From Spirochaetae bacterium HGW-Spirochaetae-1 (GTDB taxonomy: Bacteria > Spirochaetota > UBA4802 > UBA5550): a DNA stretch of 64,000 nt. Shown in pieces: positions 7,671-15,603 of this stretch (its first letter is position 1; each line of letters opens with the position of its first letter). The stretch lies in contig PGXY01000001.1 of assembly GCA_002839375.1 (NCBI GenBank), positions 62,001 to 126,000 on the forward strand, read 5' to 3'. Position numbers and translations under genes: made by a program. The notes under the pieces are model-generated. The model saw only the letters and a list, made by a program, of their open reading frames with translations, was not told the DNA's origin and did no database searches.

Positions 7671-9272
7671 TTATAATTCATCAATTATCATGGAAACCAT
7701 GGATTTCACATCCTGTATATCCTCGTGAAGTCTATGCTTATTAACACGGGTTTTTTTGTCCATTTTTTTATGATATTGTCCCTTCAACTCCTCCAGGGAT
7801 TTAAATAAAATATCGATATCGTGATCGATTTCCGTATATTCCTCGCTGATTCCGTATTTGGCCATTTCCGATTCCATAGTATCCAGGTTTACAATTTCAC
7901 CCCACCGGGGTGCGAGGGTTGACAGGCCCAGCTGTTCGGAAATGGATTGGGACATGCTCAGAGTCGATTCCTCTTCACCATGGACGACAAATATTTTCAG
8001 GTCAGGATTTTTTATATTACCTATCCATTCAAGAATGCCTTTTTTATCGGCATGGGCTGAAAAACCGCCCAGGGTGTGGATTTGCGCCCGTATAGCCACA
8101 TCTTCGCCGTAAAGTCTTACCTGCTTGGCACCGTCAATGATGCGCCGCCCCAGTGTACCCTCGGCCTGATATCCTACGAAGATGATGTTGGAATCGGGCT
8201 TATACAGATTGTTCATGAGGTGATATTTGATACGGCCGGCCGTGCACATGCCGCTGGCCGAAATGATCAGGCTGCCACTGGCATTTTCGTTCAGGCTTTT
8301 TGATTCTTCGGCTGAACGGGTGAAATGAAGTGTTTCGAAGTCCAGGGGACTTTCCCCTGTTGACAGTATTTTTCGTGTTTCTTCATCAAAGCATTCCATG
8401 TTGTTCCTGAATATTTCCGTGGCGGAAACGGCCAGCGGAGAATCGATATACACCGGCAGAGCCGGCACTTCACCGGCATGTATCATCTTTGCCAGGGTAT
8501 AAATAATCTCCTGTGTGCGTCCGATGGCAAAGGAGGGGATGACGATATTTCCTTTTGTATCAATGGAATTTTTTATTATTTCCCTGAACTCGGCATAGGT
8601 GTCCTGCTTGTTTTTATGGAGACGGTCGCCATAGGTTGATTCGATGAGAAGGAAATCGGCATCTTCTACAATTTCCGGGTCCCTGATTATGGCCTGATCT
8701 TTCTGGCCCAGATCGCCGGAAAAAACTACTTTAGTCTGTTTGCCCTTTTCATCTATCCACATTTCAATAAAGCTGGAACCCAGGATGTGGCCGGCGTCCC
8801 TGAAACGGACCTTGATCCTGGGGTGTATCTGGATAACTTCACCGTAATTGACGGGTACAAAGTTTTCCAGGCATTTTCCAGCATCTTCTACGGTGTAAAG
8901 GGGATCAACTACGGGGCGCCCCAGCTTACGGTTTTTTCTATTAATGAAGCGGACATCCATCTCCTGGATATGGGCACTGTCGGGAAGCATGATATTGCAC
9001 AGGTCTACGGTTGCTTTCGTCGCGTAGATATTTCCGTAGAAACCCTCCTTTACCAGCTTTGGAATCAGCCCGCTGTGATCGATATGGGCATGGGTCAGAA
9101 GAAGGGCGTCTATTTTGGATGGTGCATAGATAAGCTGCAGTGCATTCCTGTCGCGCAGTTCCTGCCTGCCCTGGAACATGCCGCAGTCAACCATGATGGT
9201 AAAGTCGTCATCTTTAATAATATAGGATGATCCCGTTACTGTCCGGGCGCCGCCGACGAACTCAATTTTCAT
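7671..9272 (-). CDS. Metallo-beta-lactamase / beta-CASP ribonuclease
   Basis: 533 residues. The MBL zinc site HAHIDH is at 61-66, with later DAGHILGSS and FSGDLG metal-ligand segments. The beta-CASP insertion contains the family signature SASGMCTAGR and ends with GFSAHAD. This is the RNA-processing YSH1/CPSF-73-like group, probably an RNA exo- or endonuclease of the cytoplasm. The C-terminal 70 residues after the core are charged and helical, longer than the minimum for the family. The ribosome site is GGAG. It leads a two-gene unit with the STAS protein. Confidence 0.92.
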   Translation of the reverse strand: MKIEFVGGARTVTGSSYIIKDDDFTIMVDCGMFQGRQELRDRNALQLIYAPSKIDALLLTHAHIDHSGLIPKLVKEGFYGNIYATKATVDLCNIMLPDSAHIQEMDVRFINRKNRKLGRPVVDPLYTVEDAGKCLENFVPVNYGEVIQIHPRIKVRFRDAGHILGSSFIEMWIDEKGKQTKVVFSGDLGQKDQAIIRDPEIVEDADFLLIESTYGDRLHKNKQDTYAEFREIIKNSIDTKGNIVIPSFAIGRTQEIIYTLAKMIHAGEVPALPVYIDSPLAVSATEIFRNNMECFDEETRKILSTGESPLDFETLHFTRSAEESKSLNENASGSLIISASGMCTAGRIKYHLMNNLYKPDSNIIFVGYQAEGTLGRRIIDGAKQVRLYGEDVAIRAQIHTLGGFSAHADKKGILEWIGNIKNPDLKIFVVHGEEESTLSMSQSISEQLGLSTLAPRWGEIVNLDTMESEMAKYGISEEYTEIDHDIDILFKSLEELKGQYHKKMDKKTRVNKHRLHEDIQDVKSMVSMIIDEL

Positions 9273-9472
9273 GTAGTATCTCCATGGGGAAAAGAATTAT
9301 GTTTTTATACTACCATTATACATGTATCTCTAAGGAGGTATAATAATTTTTGCAATTAAATTAAATTTAAAAAAAATAGTATCATGGTAAAAATCGGATT
9401 TTCCGATTATATGAATGGGGGGAAAAAGGCAAAAAATATGGTTGTGGGATGAATTGATGTTATATAATGTAA

Positions 9473-9510
9473 TAAACGGCTATAAACGCCAATAAATGCC
9501 TTTAATCGCC
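9473..9510 (+). repeat. Four helically phased decamer repeats upstream of flaB1
   Basis: Related octamers TAAACGGC, TAAACGCC, TAAATGCC and TAATCGCC begin at 9473, 9483, 9493 and 9503, exactly 10 bases apart. A possible -10 TATAAT (9463-9468) lies just before them. A 7-base inverted repeat AATCGGA / TCCGATT (9392-9408) lies further upstream. The phasing suggests one protein bound on one face of the helix, or intrinsic bending. The remaining gap 9273-9560 is A/T rich with no gene. Confidence 0.65.
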
Positions 9511-9559
9511 GTATACCGGGATCAATATATGGGGTGGCAGGACCGAGTTTATAACTGTA

Positions 9560-9617
9560 AAGGCAGGATGCCTTAAGCCGGCAAGGAGGCTGGCTTCACA
9601 TGAGATTCATGGAGGAA
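9560..9617 (+). promoter_or_regulatory. flaB1 leader: two abutting hairpins with GGA loops plus a GGA ribosome site (CsrA-like)
   Basis: Hairpin 1: AAGGCA / TGCCTT (9560-9565 / 9569-9574) with loop GGA. Hairpin 2 follows at once: AAGCCGGC / GCTGGCTT (9575-9582 / 9589-9596) with loop AAGGAG. The Shine-Dalgarno ATGGAGGA (about 9609-9615) supplies a third GGA, seven bases before the ATG. GGA in hairpin loops and over the ribosome site is the known CsrA recognition pattern, and CsrA with FliW controls flagellin translation in other bacteria. Confidence 0.6.
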
Positions 9618-9622
9618 TCAAA

Positions 9623-10468
9623 ATGATTATCAACCACAATTTATCTGCTATTAATAGCCACAAAGTACTCAAATTCAAGCACTGGGACGTTGACAAAAGC
9701 ATGGAAGCCCTTTCCTCGGGCATGAGAATCAACAAGGCCGGGGATGATGCTTCTGGACTCGCCGTATCGGAAAAGATGAGAACACAGATTCAGGGCCTCA
9801 GGCAGGCCGAGAGGAACACGGAAGACGGCATGTCTTTTGTGCAGACCGCTGAAGGTTTTATTCAGGAACTCAGTTCAATCATTCAGCGTATCAGGGTTCT
9901 TGCCGTTCAGTCATCCAATGGAATCTACACACCGGACGATCGACAGCTCATCCAGGTTGAAGTATCGGCACTTGTGGATGAAGTGGATCGGATTGCCTCA
10001 CAAGCGGAATTCAATAAGATGAACCTGCTTCAGGGAGATTTTGCCAGGGCAAGTCTTTCCGCTTCCATGTGGTTTCATATGGGACCCAACATGCATCAGC
10101 GCGAGCGTGTTTTTATCGGCACCATGACAGCAAAGGCTCTGGGCATCAAGGATATCATCGGCAGGCCCATTACCCTCTCAACGCCGGAATCGGCTAACCG
10201 TACAATTGGAATCATGGATGATGCACTGCACCGCATAGCGAAACAGCGTGCAGACCTGGGCGCTTATTACAATCGCCTTGAGCATGCAGCCATGGGTCTT
10301 ATGAATGCCTATGAAAATATCCAGGCGTCTGAGAGCCGAATTCGCGATGCCGATATGGCCGAAGTGACAGTCTCTTTGACCAAGGACCAGATACTTGTTC
10401 AGAGTGGAACAGCCATGCTGGCCCAGGCCAACGCGAAAACACAGGGTATATTGCAGTTATTGAGATAA
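9623..10468 (+). CDS. flaB: Core flagellin FlaB, copy 1
   Basis: 281 residues; builds the core of the periplasmic flagellar filament. The conserved flagellin N-terminus starts [14 protein letters not shown], then [20 protein letters not shown]. The C-terminus has [10 protein letters not shown] and [14 protein letters not shown]. Only the D0/D1 helical domains are present, with no D2/D3 insert, as usual for spirochaete FlaB. The segment [18 protein letters not shown] is typical of spirochaetal FlaB. It is followed by a second, clearly similar copy. No other flagellar genes are in the window. Confidence 0.97.
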   Translation: MIINHNLSAINSHKVLKFKHWDVDKSMEALSSGMRINKAGDDASGLAVSEKMRTQIQGLRQAERNTEDGMSFVQTAEGFIQELSSIIQRIRVLAVQSSNGIYTPDDRQLIQVEVSALVDEVDRIASQAEFNKMNLLQGDFARASLSASMWFHMGPNMHQRERVFIGTMTAKALGIKDIIGRPITLSTPESANRTIGIMDDALHRIAKQRADLGAYYNRLEHAAMGLMNAYENIQASESRIRDADMAEVTVSLTKDQILVQSGTAMLAQANAKTQGILQLLR

Positions 10469-10487
10469 CTGAGTATATAAATATATT

Positions 10488-10508
10488 GCCGGCCCCGGAA
10501 GGGCCGGC
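10488..10508 (+). terminator. Strong GC hairpin between the two flagellin genes
   Basis: Perfect 8-base stem GCCGGCCC / GGGCCGGC with loop CGGAA, 20 bases after the flaB1 stop. There is no T run behind it, so it may protect or process the mRNA, or only weakly terminate. Confidence 0.55.
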
Positions 10509-10542
10509 GATGAAAACGATCTTTGAAAACGTTCTGATATAG

Positions 10543-10595
10543 TCGCTGCAAGCATTGATTCCTGAATGTAATCCAGGCACATGTGGTTGCAGCGA
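10543..10595 (+). repeat. Nested inverted repeat in the flaB1-flaB2 gap
   Basis: Outer 9-base arms TCGCTGCAA (10543-10551) and TTGCAGCGA (10587-10595) enclose an inner pair CCTG / CAGG. It could form an RNA stem in the flaB2 leader or be a protein site. I found no good promoter next to it. Confidence 0.5.
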
Positions 10596-10650
10596 TGTGA
10601 CCAATGGTATTCCCTGTCTCTAAAAAAAAATTTTTTAAACCTGGTATCAA

Positions 10651-10690
10651 AGGCCTGATATGGAGATCAGGCTTATTAAGAACAAAGGAG
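10651..10690 (+). promoter_or_regulatory. flaB2 leader: GGA-loop hairpin plus GGA ribosome site (CsrA-like)
   Basis: A 9-base stem AGGCCTGAT / ATCAGGCTT (10651-10659 / 10666-10674, one G-T pair) presents the hexaloop ATGGAG. Sixteen bases on, the ribosome site AGGAG (10686-10690) gives a second GGA. The layout matches flaB1 although the stem sequences differ, which points to a conserved function such as CsrA binding. Confidence 0.6.
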
Positions 10691-10697
10691 TGTTACT

Positions 10698-11549
10698 ATG
10701 ATTATTAATCACAACATGAGTGCCATCAATGCAAACAAGGTACTCAAATTCAAACATTGGGACACAAACAAGTCCATGGAAAAGCTCTCTTCAGGTCTGA
10801 GGATCAATAAATCTGGAGATGATGCTTCCGGTTTGGCAGTATCGGAAAAAATGAGAACGCAGATTCAGGGCCTCAGGCAGGCTGAAAGGAATACTGAAGA
10901 CGGTATGTCCTTTGTGCAGACTGCTGAAGGGTATCTTGATCAGACTGCAGGTATTTTGCAGAGGATCAGGGTTCTGTCAGTTCAGTCTTCCAACGGTATT
11001 TATACCCAGGAAGATCGTCAGCTCATCCAGGTGGAAGTATCCGCCCTTATCGATGAAGTTGACCGAATTGCTTCTCAGGCTGAGTTCAACAAATTCAAAC
11101 TTCTCCTCGGTGATTTCTCGAGAACGAATCCCAAGGGAAGTATGTGGTTTCATATGGGAGCCAATATGCACCAGAGGGAGCGTGTGTACATTGGAACTAT
11201 GACATCGCAGGGACTCAATCTGAGAGAGAAAACAGGACGTTTCCTGGCGAACCTCAGTACTGCTGACGGTGCAAACAGAGCGATCGGAGTCATAGACGAT
11301 GCTCTTCACAAAATTGCCAAGCAAAGAGCTGACCTCGGTGCCTATTACAACAGGCTCGAGTATGCTGCTAAGGGTCTCATGACTGCCTATGAAAACATCC
11401 AGGCGTCTGAGAGCCGGATCAGAGATGCTGATATGGCTGAAACCCTGGTCGATCTGACGAAAGATCAGATTCTTGTACAGAGTGGTACTGCAATGCTGGC
11501 TCAGGCAAACATGAAAACAAGAACAGTTCTGCAGCTTCTTGGCGGTTGA
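10698..11549 (+). CDS. flaB: Core flagellin FlaB, copy 2
   Basis: 283 residues, D0/D1 only, very similar to copy 1 along its whole length (for example the identical [18 protein letters not shown] block). The most variable part is residues 140-200, the middle of the molecule, where flagellins expose surface. The C-terminus [18 protein letters not shown] is canonical. It has its own leader hairpin and a strong terminator, so it can be expressed apart from copy 1. Multiple FlaB isoforms in one filament are normal in spirochaetes. Confidence 0.97.
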   Translation: MIINHNMSAINANKVLKFKHWDTNKSMEKLSSGLRINKSGDDASGLAVSEKMRTQIQGLRQAERNTEDGMSFVQTAEGYLDQTAGILQRIRVLSVQSSNGIYTQEDRQLIQVEVSALIDEVDRIASQAEFNKFKLLLGDFSRTNPKGSMWFHMGANMHQRERVYIGTMTSQGLNLREKTGRFLANLSTADGANRAIGVIDDALHKIAKQRADLGAYYNRLEYAAKGLMTAYENIQASESRIRDADMAETLVDLTKDQILVQSGTAMLAQANMKTRTVLQLLGG

Positions 11550-11565
11550 TACATACAACAACAAT

Positions 11566-11594
11566 ATAACAGAGGGAATACTGAAAATAAAAGC
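11566..11594 (+). repeat. 29-base dispersed repeat, copy 1 (after flaB2)
   Basis: ATAACAGAGG-G-AATACTGAAAATAAAAGC; a second copy with 27 of 29 bases identical lies at 14933-14961. Both lie between a gene end and a terminator stem. Confidence 0.6.
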
Positions 11595-11622
11595 CCGCTC
11601 GGAAACGAGCGGGCTTTTTTAT
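11589..11622. terminator. Bidirectional terminator between flaB2 and the AbrB-type gene
   Basis: Perfect stem AAGCCCGCTCG / CGAGCGGGCTT with a GAAA loop, T run on the plus side and a T-rich tract (TTTTATTTT) on the minus side. It serves the converging genes on both sides. Confidence 0.95.
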
Positions 11623-11635
11623 TTTTTTATCAAAC

Positions 11636-11863
11636 TCAACTGAAGATATCTTCCTGGAAGTTAAAGAGTTCCTCGACAATATCCATGTTAAGCAGGGTTA
11701 TACCCCTGCCATCCTTTCGCATGCCGATAAGAAACTGGTCACCTTTTTCGATCCCCATCGCTCGCCGAAGCTCAACAGGTATGGCAATCTGCCCTTTATC
11801 GCTTACTTTTACAGTACCGTAGAATAGCTGTTTAATTTCATCTTTTTGTTTCTTCTCCGCCAT
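11636..11863 (-). CDS. AbrB/MazE/SpoVT-type DNA-binding protein
   Basis: 75 residues. A swapped-hairpin DNA-binding domain spans about residues 15-60: VKVSDKGQIAIPVELRRAMGIEKGD. There is no toxin gene beside it, so an antitoxin role is unlikely. It is more probably a small transition-state-type regulator. The 160-base gap to the divergent membrane-protein gene contains repeated GTAAGA/TCTTAC half-sites that are good candidates for its operator. Confidence 0.9.
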   Translation of the reverse strand: MAEKKQKDEIKQLFYGTVKVSDKGQIAIPVELRRAMGIEKGDQFLIGMRKDGRGITLLNMDIVEELFNFQEDIFS

Positions 11864-11950
11864 TGGTTTCTCCTCTTCTCATAAAATCTTACAACCAACA
11901 GGAATGAACTGGCAAGTACTTAAAAAGTTAGATTTAAGAAAAAATAAATA

Positions 11951-11983
11951 TTGACAAAATGTAAGAAATATCTTACTAGTAAG
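11951..11983 (+). promoter_or_regulatory. Promoter and candidate operator: alternating GTAAGA half-sites
   Basis: A -35 TTGACA (11951-11956) is followed by GTAAGA-aata-TCTTAC (11961-11976) and, overlapping it, CTTAC-TA-GTAAG (11972-11983). A protein bound here would cover the expected -10 area of the rightward gene. One more TCTTAC (11887-11892) lies in the leader of the AbrB-type gene. Confidence 0.55.
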
Positions 11984-12030
11984 AAAATTAATAATAAAAG
12001 ATATCGGGGAACAAATAGGGAGGTATGGTT

Positions 12031-12408
12031 ATGAAGTATATTTTTTTGGTGGTTGGTTTATGGAATACCCTGGGTGGGATTAATTTTCTTTTTTTACCGG
12101 AGTTCCAGGCTGCAACGTACGGCCTTCCGATGGGCAACCGGTGGGAACTTCATTTCATTGGTCTTGTTGCCTTTACATTTGCCGCGATATACTTTTCGTT
12201 TTTCCGCAAAGAGCCATTGCAGGAATATCTTTACCTGGTTGTCATTTTCGGGACGTGCAAGATACTTCTGTTTTTCAGTGGTCTGGTCTGTTATTTCAGG
12301 TATGATATGCCCTTGCGATTTATGATTATTTTCAGCGGCGGTAATCTGGTGATGGGTTCTCTTTTTATAGCCTATGTTTTAAACAGAGTGGGAAAACAAC
12401 GGGAATAA
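12031..12408 (+). CDS. Small four-helix membrane protein of unknown function
   Basis: 125 residues with four likely membrane helices (about 3-20, 42-60, 68-87, 98-117). The ATG at 12031 lies seven bases after GGGAGG; the ATG two codons earlier is too close to that site. The layout resembles small uncharacterised integral membrane proteins (DUF4345-like) but I cannot assign a family. It is controlled from the promoter at 11951, which overlaps the candidate AbrB-type operator. Confidence 0.75.
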   Translation: MKYIFLVVGLWNTLGGINFLFLPEFQAATYGLPMGNRWELHFIGLVAFTFAAIYFSFFRKEPLQEYLYLVVIFGTCKILLFFSGLVCYFRYDMPLRFMIIFSGGNLVMGSLFIAYVLNRVGKQRE

Positions 12409-12700
12409 TTTATTACCTGATAACCGGTTTGCTCCATCAAAAGTGAAAAAAGCCTTGCCTGCCGGATACTTTATGTTATTATCAATTTAATGGTCACCGG
12501 GAATGGGTTCACTTCCGGAATAAATTTTAATTACTCATCCTTCCATTGAAAAGGGGAATGGATAAAGAACCTATTTGTCTGAACATTTGTTATGTTTTTG
12601 AATGGTATCCATTAATGATATAATATACCGGACAACGAGTAGTACATCTGTAACGGGGACTAAAACATTCAGCCCCAATGGCAATAAGCAGGAGATACGG

Positions 12701-14848
12701 GTGAACCTTTCTTTCCGTATATTATTCCTTTCCCTTGCTGCAGCTCTTCTCGTGTCTGCCTGTACTCCAGCATATTCCGGGAAAAAACAACCCGTGGCCC
12801 GGAACGGTGTGCTCGACTTGCGCGGATGGGACTTTGATCTGGACGGGCCGCTGAACCTCTCGGGCGAGTGGTTTTTTTACTGGAACAAGATCCTCAGACC
12901 GGATACATGCAAGGATGACTACTGCCTCCCGGCCTCGGAAATCGCTGTGCTGCCGGGCCGCTGGAGCAGGCACCCCAGGACTGGAGAAGTTCTTCCGGCC
13001 AGGGGAGCAGCGAGCTACTGCCTCACCGTGCTTCTGAACGAACGATATTCCCGGCGAATTCTTTCACTGAAAATCCCTGAAATACGGTCGGCCAGCATTA
13101 TCTATGTTAACGATTCATTGGTCAATCGTGATGGCATTGTTGCCTGTAATGAAAAGGATGAACAATTTGGTGTTTCTCCCGCTGCACAGAGTTTCTATCC
13201 CGGTGTATCGCGTCTCACTGTGATCCTGGCTATTTCCAATTTCAATTACCCGTCGGGCGGATTAACCACGCCCCTTCTCCTGGGGACCGAAACCCAGATC
13301 ACCGGCATGATGAAACGGGCCCTTGCCACGGATCTATTCATGTTCGGGAGCTTGATGATCATTTTTCTTTACCACCTTACTCTTTACCTGTTACGCCGAA
13401 AGGAAAAATCCTTTCTCTATTTCGGTCTTTACTGCCTCCTCGTGGGGATATTCGCCATCGTGAGCGGTAATGTCAGCATTCTCGTCCTTATACCAGCCAT
13501 TCCTCCCGGTCTTGTATTTTTTTTGTTTCATGCTTCCCTTTACTTAACTATCCCTGTATTTGGGCGTTTCCTGTACTGGAATTTTCCCGGTGTCATTCCC
13601 CTCTCTTTCGTGAGAATCATTGATCCCTTTCCCTTTGTTTTTCTCATCATAGAAGCCCTGCTGCCGCACTGGATATGCTCCTATACGCTCAATATCTACC
13701 AGATCTTCATCGTTTTGGTGATAGTGGTGGCTAGCTTCTTCCTCGTGAAGGCCCTCATTCGTGGCTACGAAGGAATGAGGGTTTTCCTGGTGGGCTTCGT
13801 GATACTCATTGCGGCTTTTGCGAATGATGCATTATTTTATAACAGGATTATCCTCACGGGTTATTTCATTTCCCAGGGGCTCCTTCTGTTCATCCTGTTC
13901 CAGTCATTTCTCCTTGCATACCGGTTCTCGAAGGCCTTCCGTTCGGTGGAAACCCTCACTGATAAACTGGCCCTTATGAATGAGGACCTGGCGGATAAGG
14001 TAGAGGAGCGCACCGAGGAACTCAATGTGGCACTTACCGAGATGGAAAGCATTAACGAAAGTCTTATCACTACAAACAAATCATTGGAAGAGGCCAGCCG
14101 AATAGCGGAGAGGGATATGCAGATGGCTGTGAATGTCCAGAACACCATTATTTTTAAAGACCCTCCGGTGAGCGATGAGTGGGATGTGGCCTGCAGCTCC
14201 CGGCCCATGGCGGGCGTATCAGGGGATTTTTATGATTTCTACGAGATCGGAAAAAAGCTTATCGGAGTAGGTCTTTTTGATGTGTCGGGACATGGCATAT
14301 CGTCGGGACTTGTCACCATGATCGCCAAGACACAGTTATTCAGACTGTTCCGTGATTTCCACGAGACGGCCTTTCCCTCCATTTTAAACAGATTAAACCG
14401 TGATCTCTACCGTGATATCGGCGAGGCGTATTATTTCCTCACGGGATTGCTGGTTAAGTTCGAGGGAAATACCGTATATTGTCTCAATGCGGCCCACAAT
14501 GATATGCTGGTGCGCGATTCCGGGGGAGTAAAGCCCGCCGGGGAAAAGGATCTGGCTGGACATTCCGGTTTCCTCCTGGGGATAAAACCTGAAGACTTCC
14601 CTTATGTACCCATGAGCTTCACCGTTCAACGGGGAGACATTCTGGCCCTCTTCACCGACGGCATGGTTGAGAGTCGCAACAAATCCGAGGAACAGTTCGA
14701 TGTGGCGCGCATCAGGCAGGCCCTGACTGATGCACCCCGTGATTCGTCGAGGGCGATTCTGGATCATATACTCCAATGCTTTTATGAGTTCATCGGCGAT
14801 GCCGAGATAAAAGACGACTGCACGCTCATCATCATGCGGCGACAGTGA
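12701..14848 (+). CDS. 7TM-sensor lipoprotein with SpoIIE-type PP2C phosphatase domain
   Basis: About 716 residues. I place the start at the GTG at 12701 because AGGAG lies six bases upstream and a lipoprotein signal peptide follows (lipobox LVSAC, Cys21); the open frame reaches back to 12602. A periplasmic beta-sandwich region (about 35-200, 7TMR-DISM-like) is followed by seven membrane helices (about 207-410), a coiled coil (about 415-480) and a SpoIIE phosphatase (about 500-715) with GLFDVSGHGISSG, ALFTDGMVESRN and DDCTLIIM. It should dephosphorylate a Ser/Thr on a STAS-type partner in response to an external signal. A TATAAT lies at 12619-12624. Confidence 0.9.
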   Translation: MNLSFRILFLSLAAALLVSACTPAYSGKKQPVARNGVLDLRGWDFDLDGPLNLSGEWFFYWNKILRPDTCKDDYCLPASEIAVLPGRWSRHPRTGEVLPARGAASYCLTVLLNERYSRRILSLKIPEIRSASIIYVNDSLVNRDGIVACNEKDEQFGVSPAAQSFYPGVSRLTVILAISNFNYPSGGLTTPLLLGTETQITGMMKRALATDLFMFGSLMIIFLYHLTLYLLRRKEKSFLYFGLYCLLVGIFAIVSGNVSILVLIPAIPPGLVFFLFHASLYLTIPVFGRFLYWNFPGVIPLSFVRIIDPFPFVFLIIEALLPHWICSYTLNIYQIFIVLVIVVASFFLVKALIRGYEGMRVFLVGFVILIAAFANDALFYNRIILTGYFISQGLLLFILFQSFLLAYRFSKAFRSVETLTDKLALMNEDLADKVEERTEELNVALTEMESINESLITTNKSLEEASRIAERDMQMAVNVQNTIIFKDPPVSDEWDVACSSRPMAGVSGDFYDFYEIGKKLIGVGLFDVSGHGISSGLVTMIAKTQLFRLFRDFHETAFPSILNRLNRDLYRDIGEAYYFLTGLLVKFEGNTVYCLNAAHNDMLVRDSGGVKPAGEKDLAGHSGFLLGIKPEDFPYVPMSFTVQRGDILALFTDGMVESRNKSEEQFDVARIRQALTDAPRDSSRAILDHILQCFYEFIGDAEIKDDCTLIIMRRQ

Positions 14849-14932
14849 AGGATGGAAATTTGCAATACTAAATACCATATTGGTCATCAGGAACAGGCTC
14901 TGCTACTCCCTGCTTGTTTATGCAGAAAACAG

Positions 14933-14987
14933 CATAACAGAGGAAATACTGAAAATAACAGCATGTTGTAATCCAAACGTGCTTTTT
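14933..14987 (+). repeat. 29-base dispersed repeat, copy 2, running into a terminator-like stem
   Basis: The repeat at 14933-14961 matches 11566-11594 at 27 of 29 bases. It runs into an imperfect stem AGCATGTT / AACGTGCT followed by T7, which can serve as terminator for the SpoIIE gene that ends at 14848. Confidence 0.6.
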
Positions 14988-15080
14988 TTATGGAAAAAGC
15001 ATTGATAAAAACATACCATGAAATATTTTTGACATTATAAAACATTCTGTTTACTTTATATTTAAATCGCAGGTGTCATC

Positions 15081-15509
15081 ATGTTTGTAAGAAAAAGTAA
15101 AATTGCGCAGCTTATCAAAAAGGAAAGACAGAAGGAACGGCGATTGTGCCTGAAAGAATATGATGAAAAGATCCGTCGAATGAAGAGGGATCTCAATGAA
15201 GAGCATTCCCGCGAAGTGAAGGAGATACGCAGGGAGTTCAGGGAACAGCTCAAGTCCGTTGAACAGGATAACTCGAAACTCCGGCAGGAAATGGACAGGC
15301 ACTATTCAACTTACCAGAAGGTCCGTCAAAGGGAGGAGTACCTGGATCAGCTAAGCGCCGAGATCGAGAGTGTCGTGGGGACCATGATCATCAGGGTCCA
15401 GGAATCCATCCAGCCCTTTTACCGCACCAGGGCAAAGATTGAGTCGACAAAGAGAAAATCAGACAAGCGGAATGAGAAGGTGGAAAACATATTCAGGGCT
15501 ATAAAATAG
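15081..15509 (+). CDS. Charged coiled-coil protein of unknown function
   Basis: 142 residues, strongly basic and acidic with heptad character from about residue 10 to 95 (KKERQKERRLCLKEYDEK, then EEHSREVKEIRREFREQL). No signal peptide or membrane helix, so probably cytoplasmic. The ribosome site (GCAGGTG) is moderate. It is flanked by terminators and so forms its own unit. No recognised family; the low-complexity helix prevents a safe assignment. Confidence 0.7.
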   Translation: MFVRKSKIAQLIKKERQKERRLCLKEYDEKIRRMKRDLNEEHSREVKEIRREFREQLKSVEQDNSKLRQEMDRHYSTYQKVRQREEYLDQLSAEIESVVGTMIIRVQESIQPFYRTRAKIESTKRKSDKRNEKVENIFRAIK

Positions 15510-15546
15510 AAATAGTTATTCATTTTAACAGGGAAAGGAAAAATAA

Positions 15547-15581
15547 AAAAGCCGTCCCGGAATATCCTGGAACGGCTTTTT
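15547..15581. terminator. Bidirectional terminator between converging genes
   Basis: Stem AAAAGCCGT / ACGGCTTTT with an inner CC/GG pair, T run on the plus side and TTTTTTATTT on the minus side. It lies between the coiled-coil gene and the barrel gene at 15604. Confidence 0.9.
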
Positions 15582-15603
15582 AATGTTAGTATGATTTTAT
15601 TTT

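Noticed and set aside
9483-9515. Sigma-28 flagellar promoter before flaB1 (TAAA ... GCCGTATA)
   Set aside because: The distances between TAAA boxes and GCCGTATA are 11 or 21 bases, not the usual 15.
11636-12408. Toxin-antitoxin pair (AbrB/MazE-type plus neighbour)
   Set aside because: The neighbour is a divergent membrane protein, not a PIN or MazF toxin, and is not in the same operon.
2046-12584. Identical 14-mer CTATTTGTCTGAAC at 2046 and 12571
   Set aside because: A few identical 14-mers are expected by chance in a window of this size, and the flanks do not match.
14852-14971. 39-codon open frame after the SpoIIE gene
   Set aside because: The ribosome site abuts the ATG and the frame runs through the dispersed repeat and the terminator arm; no protein-like pattern.
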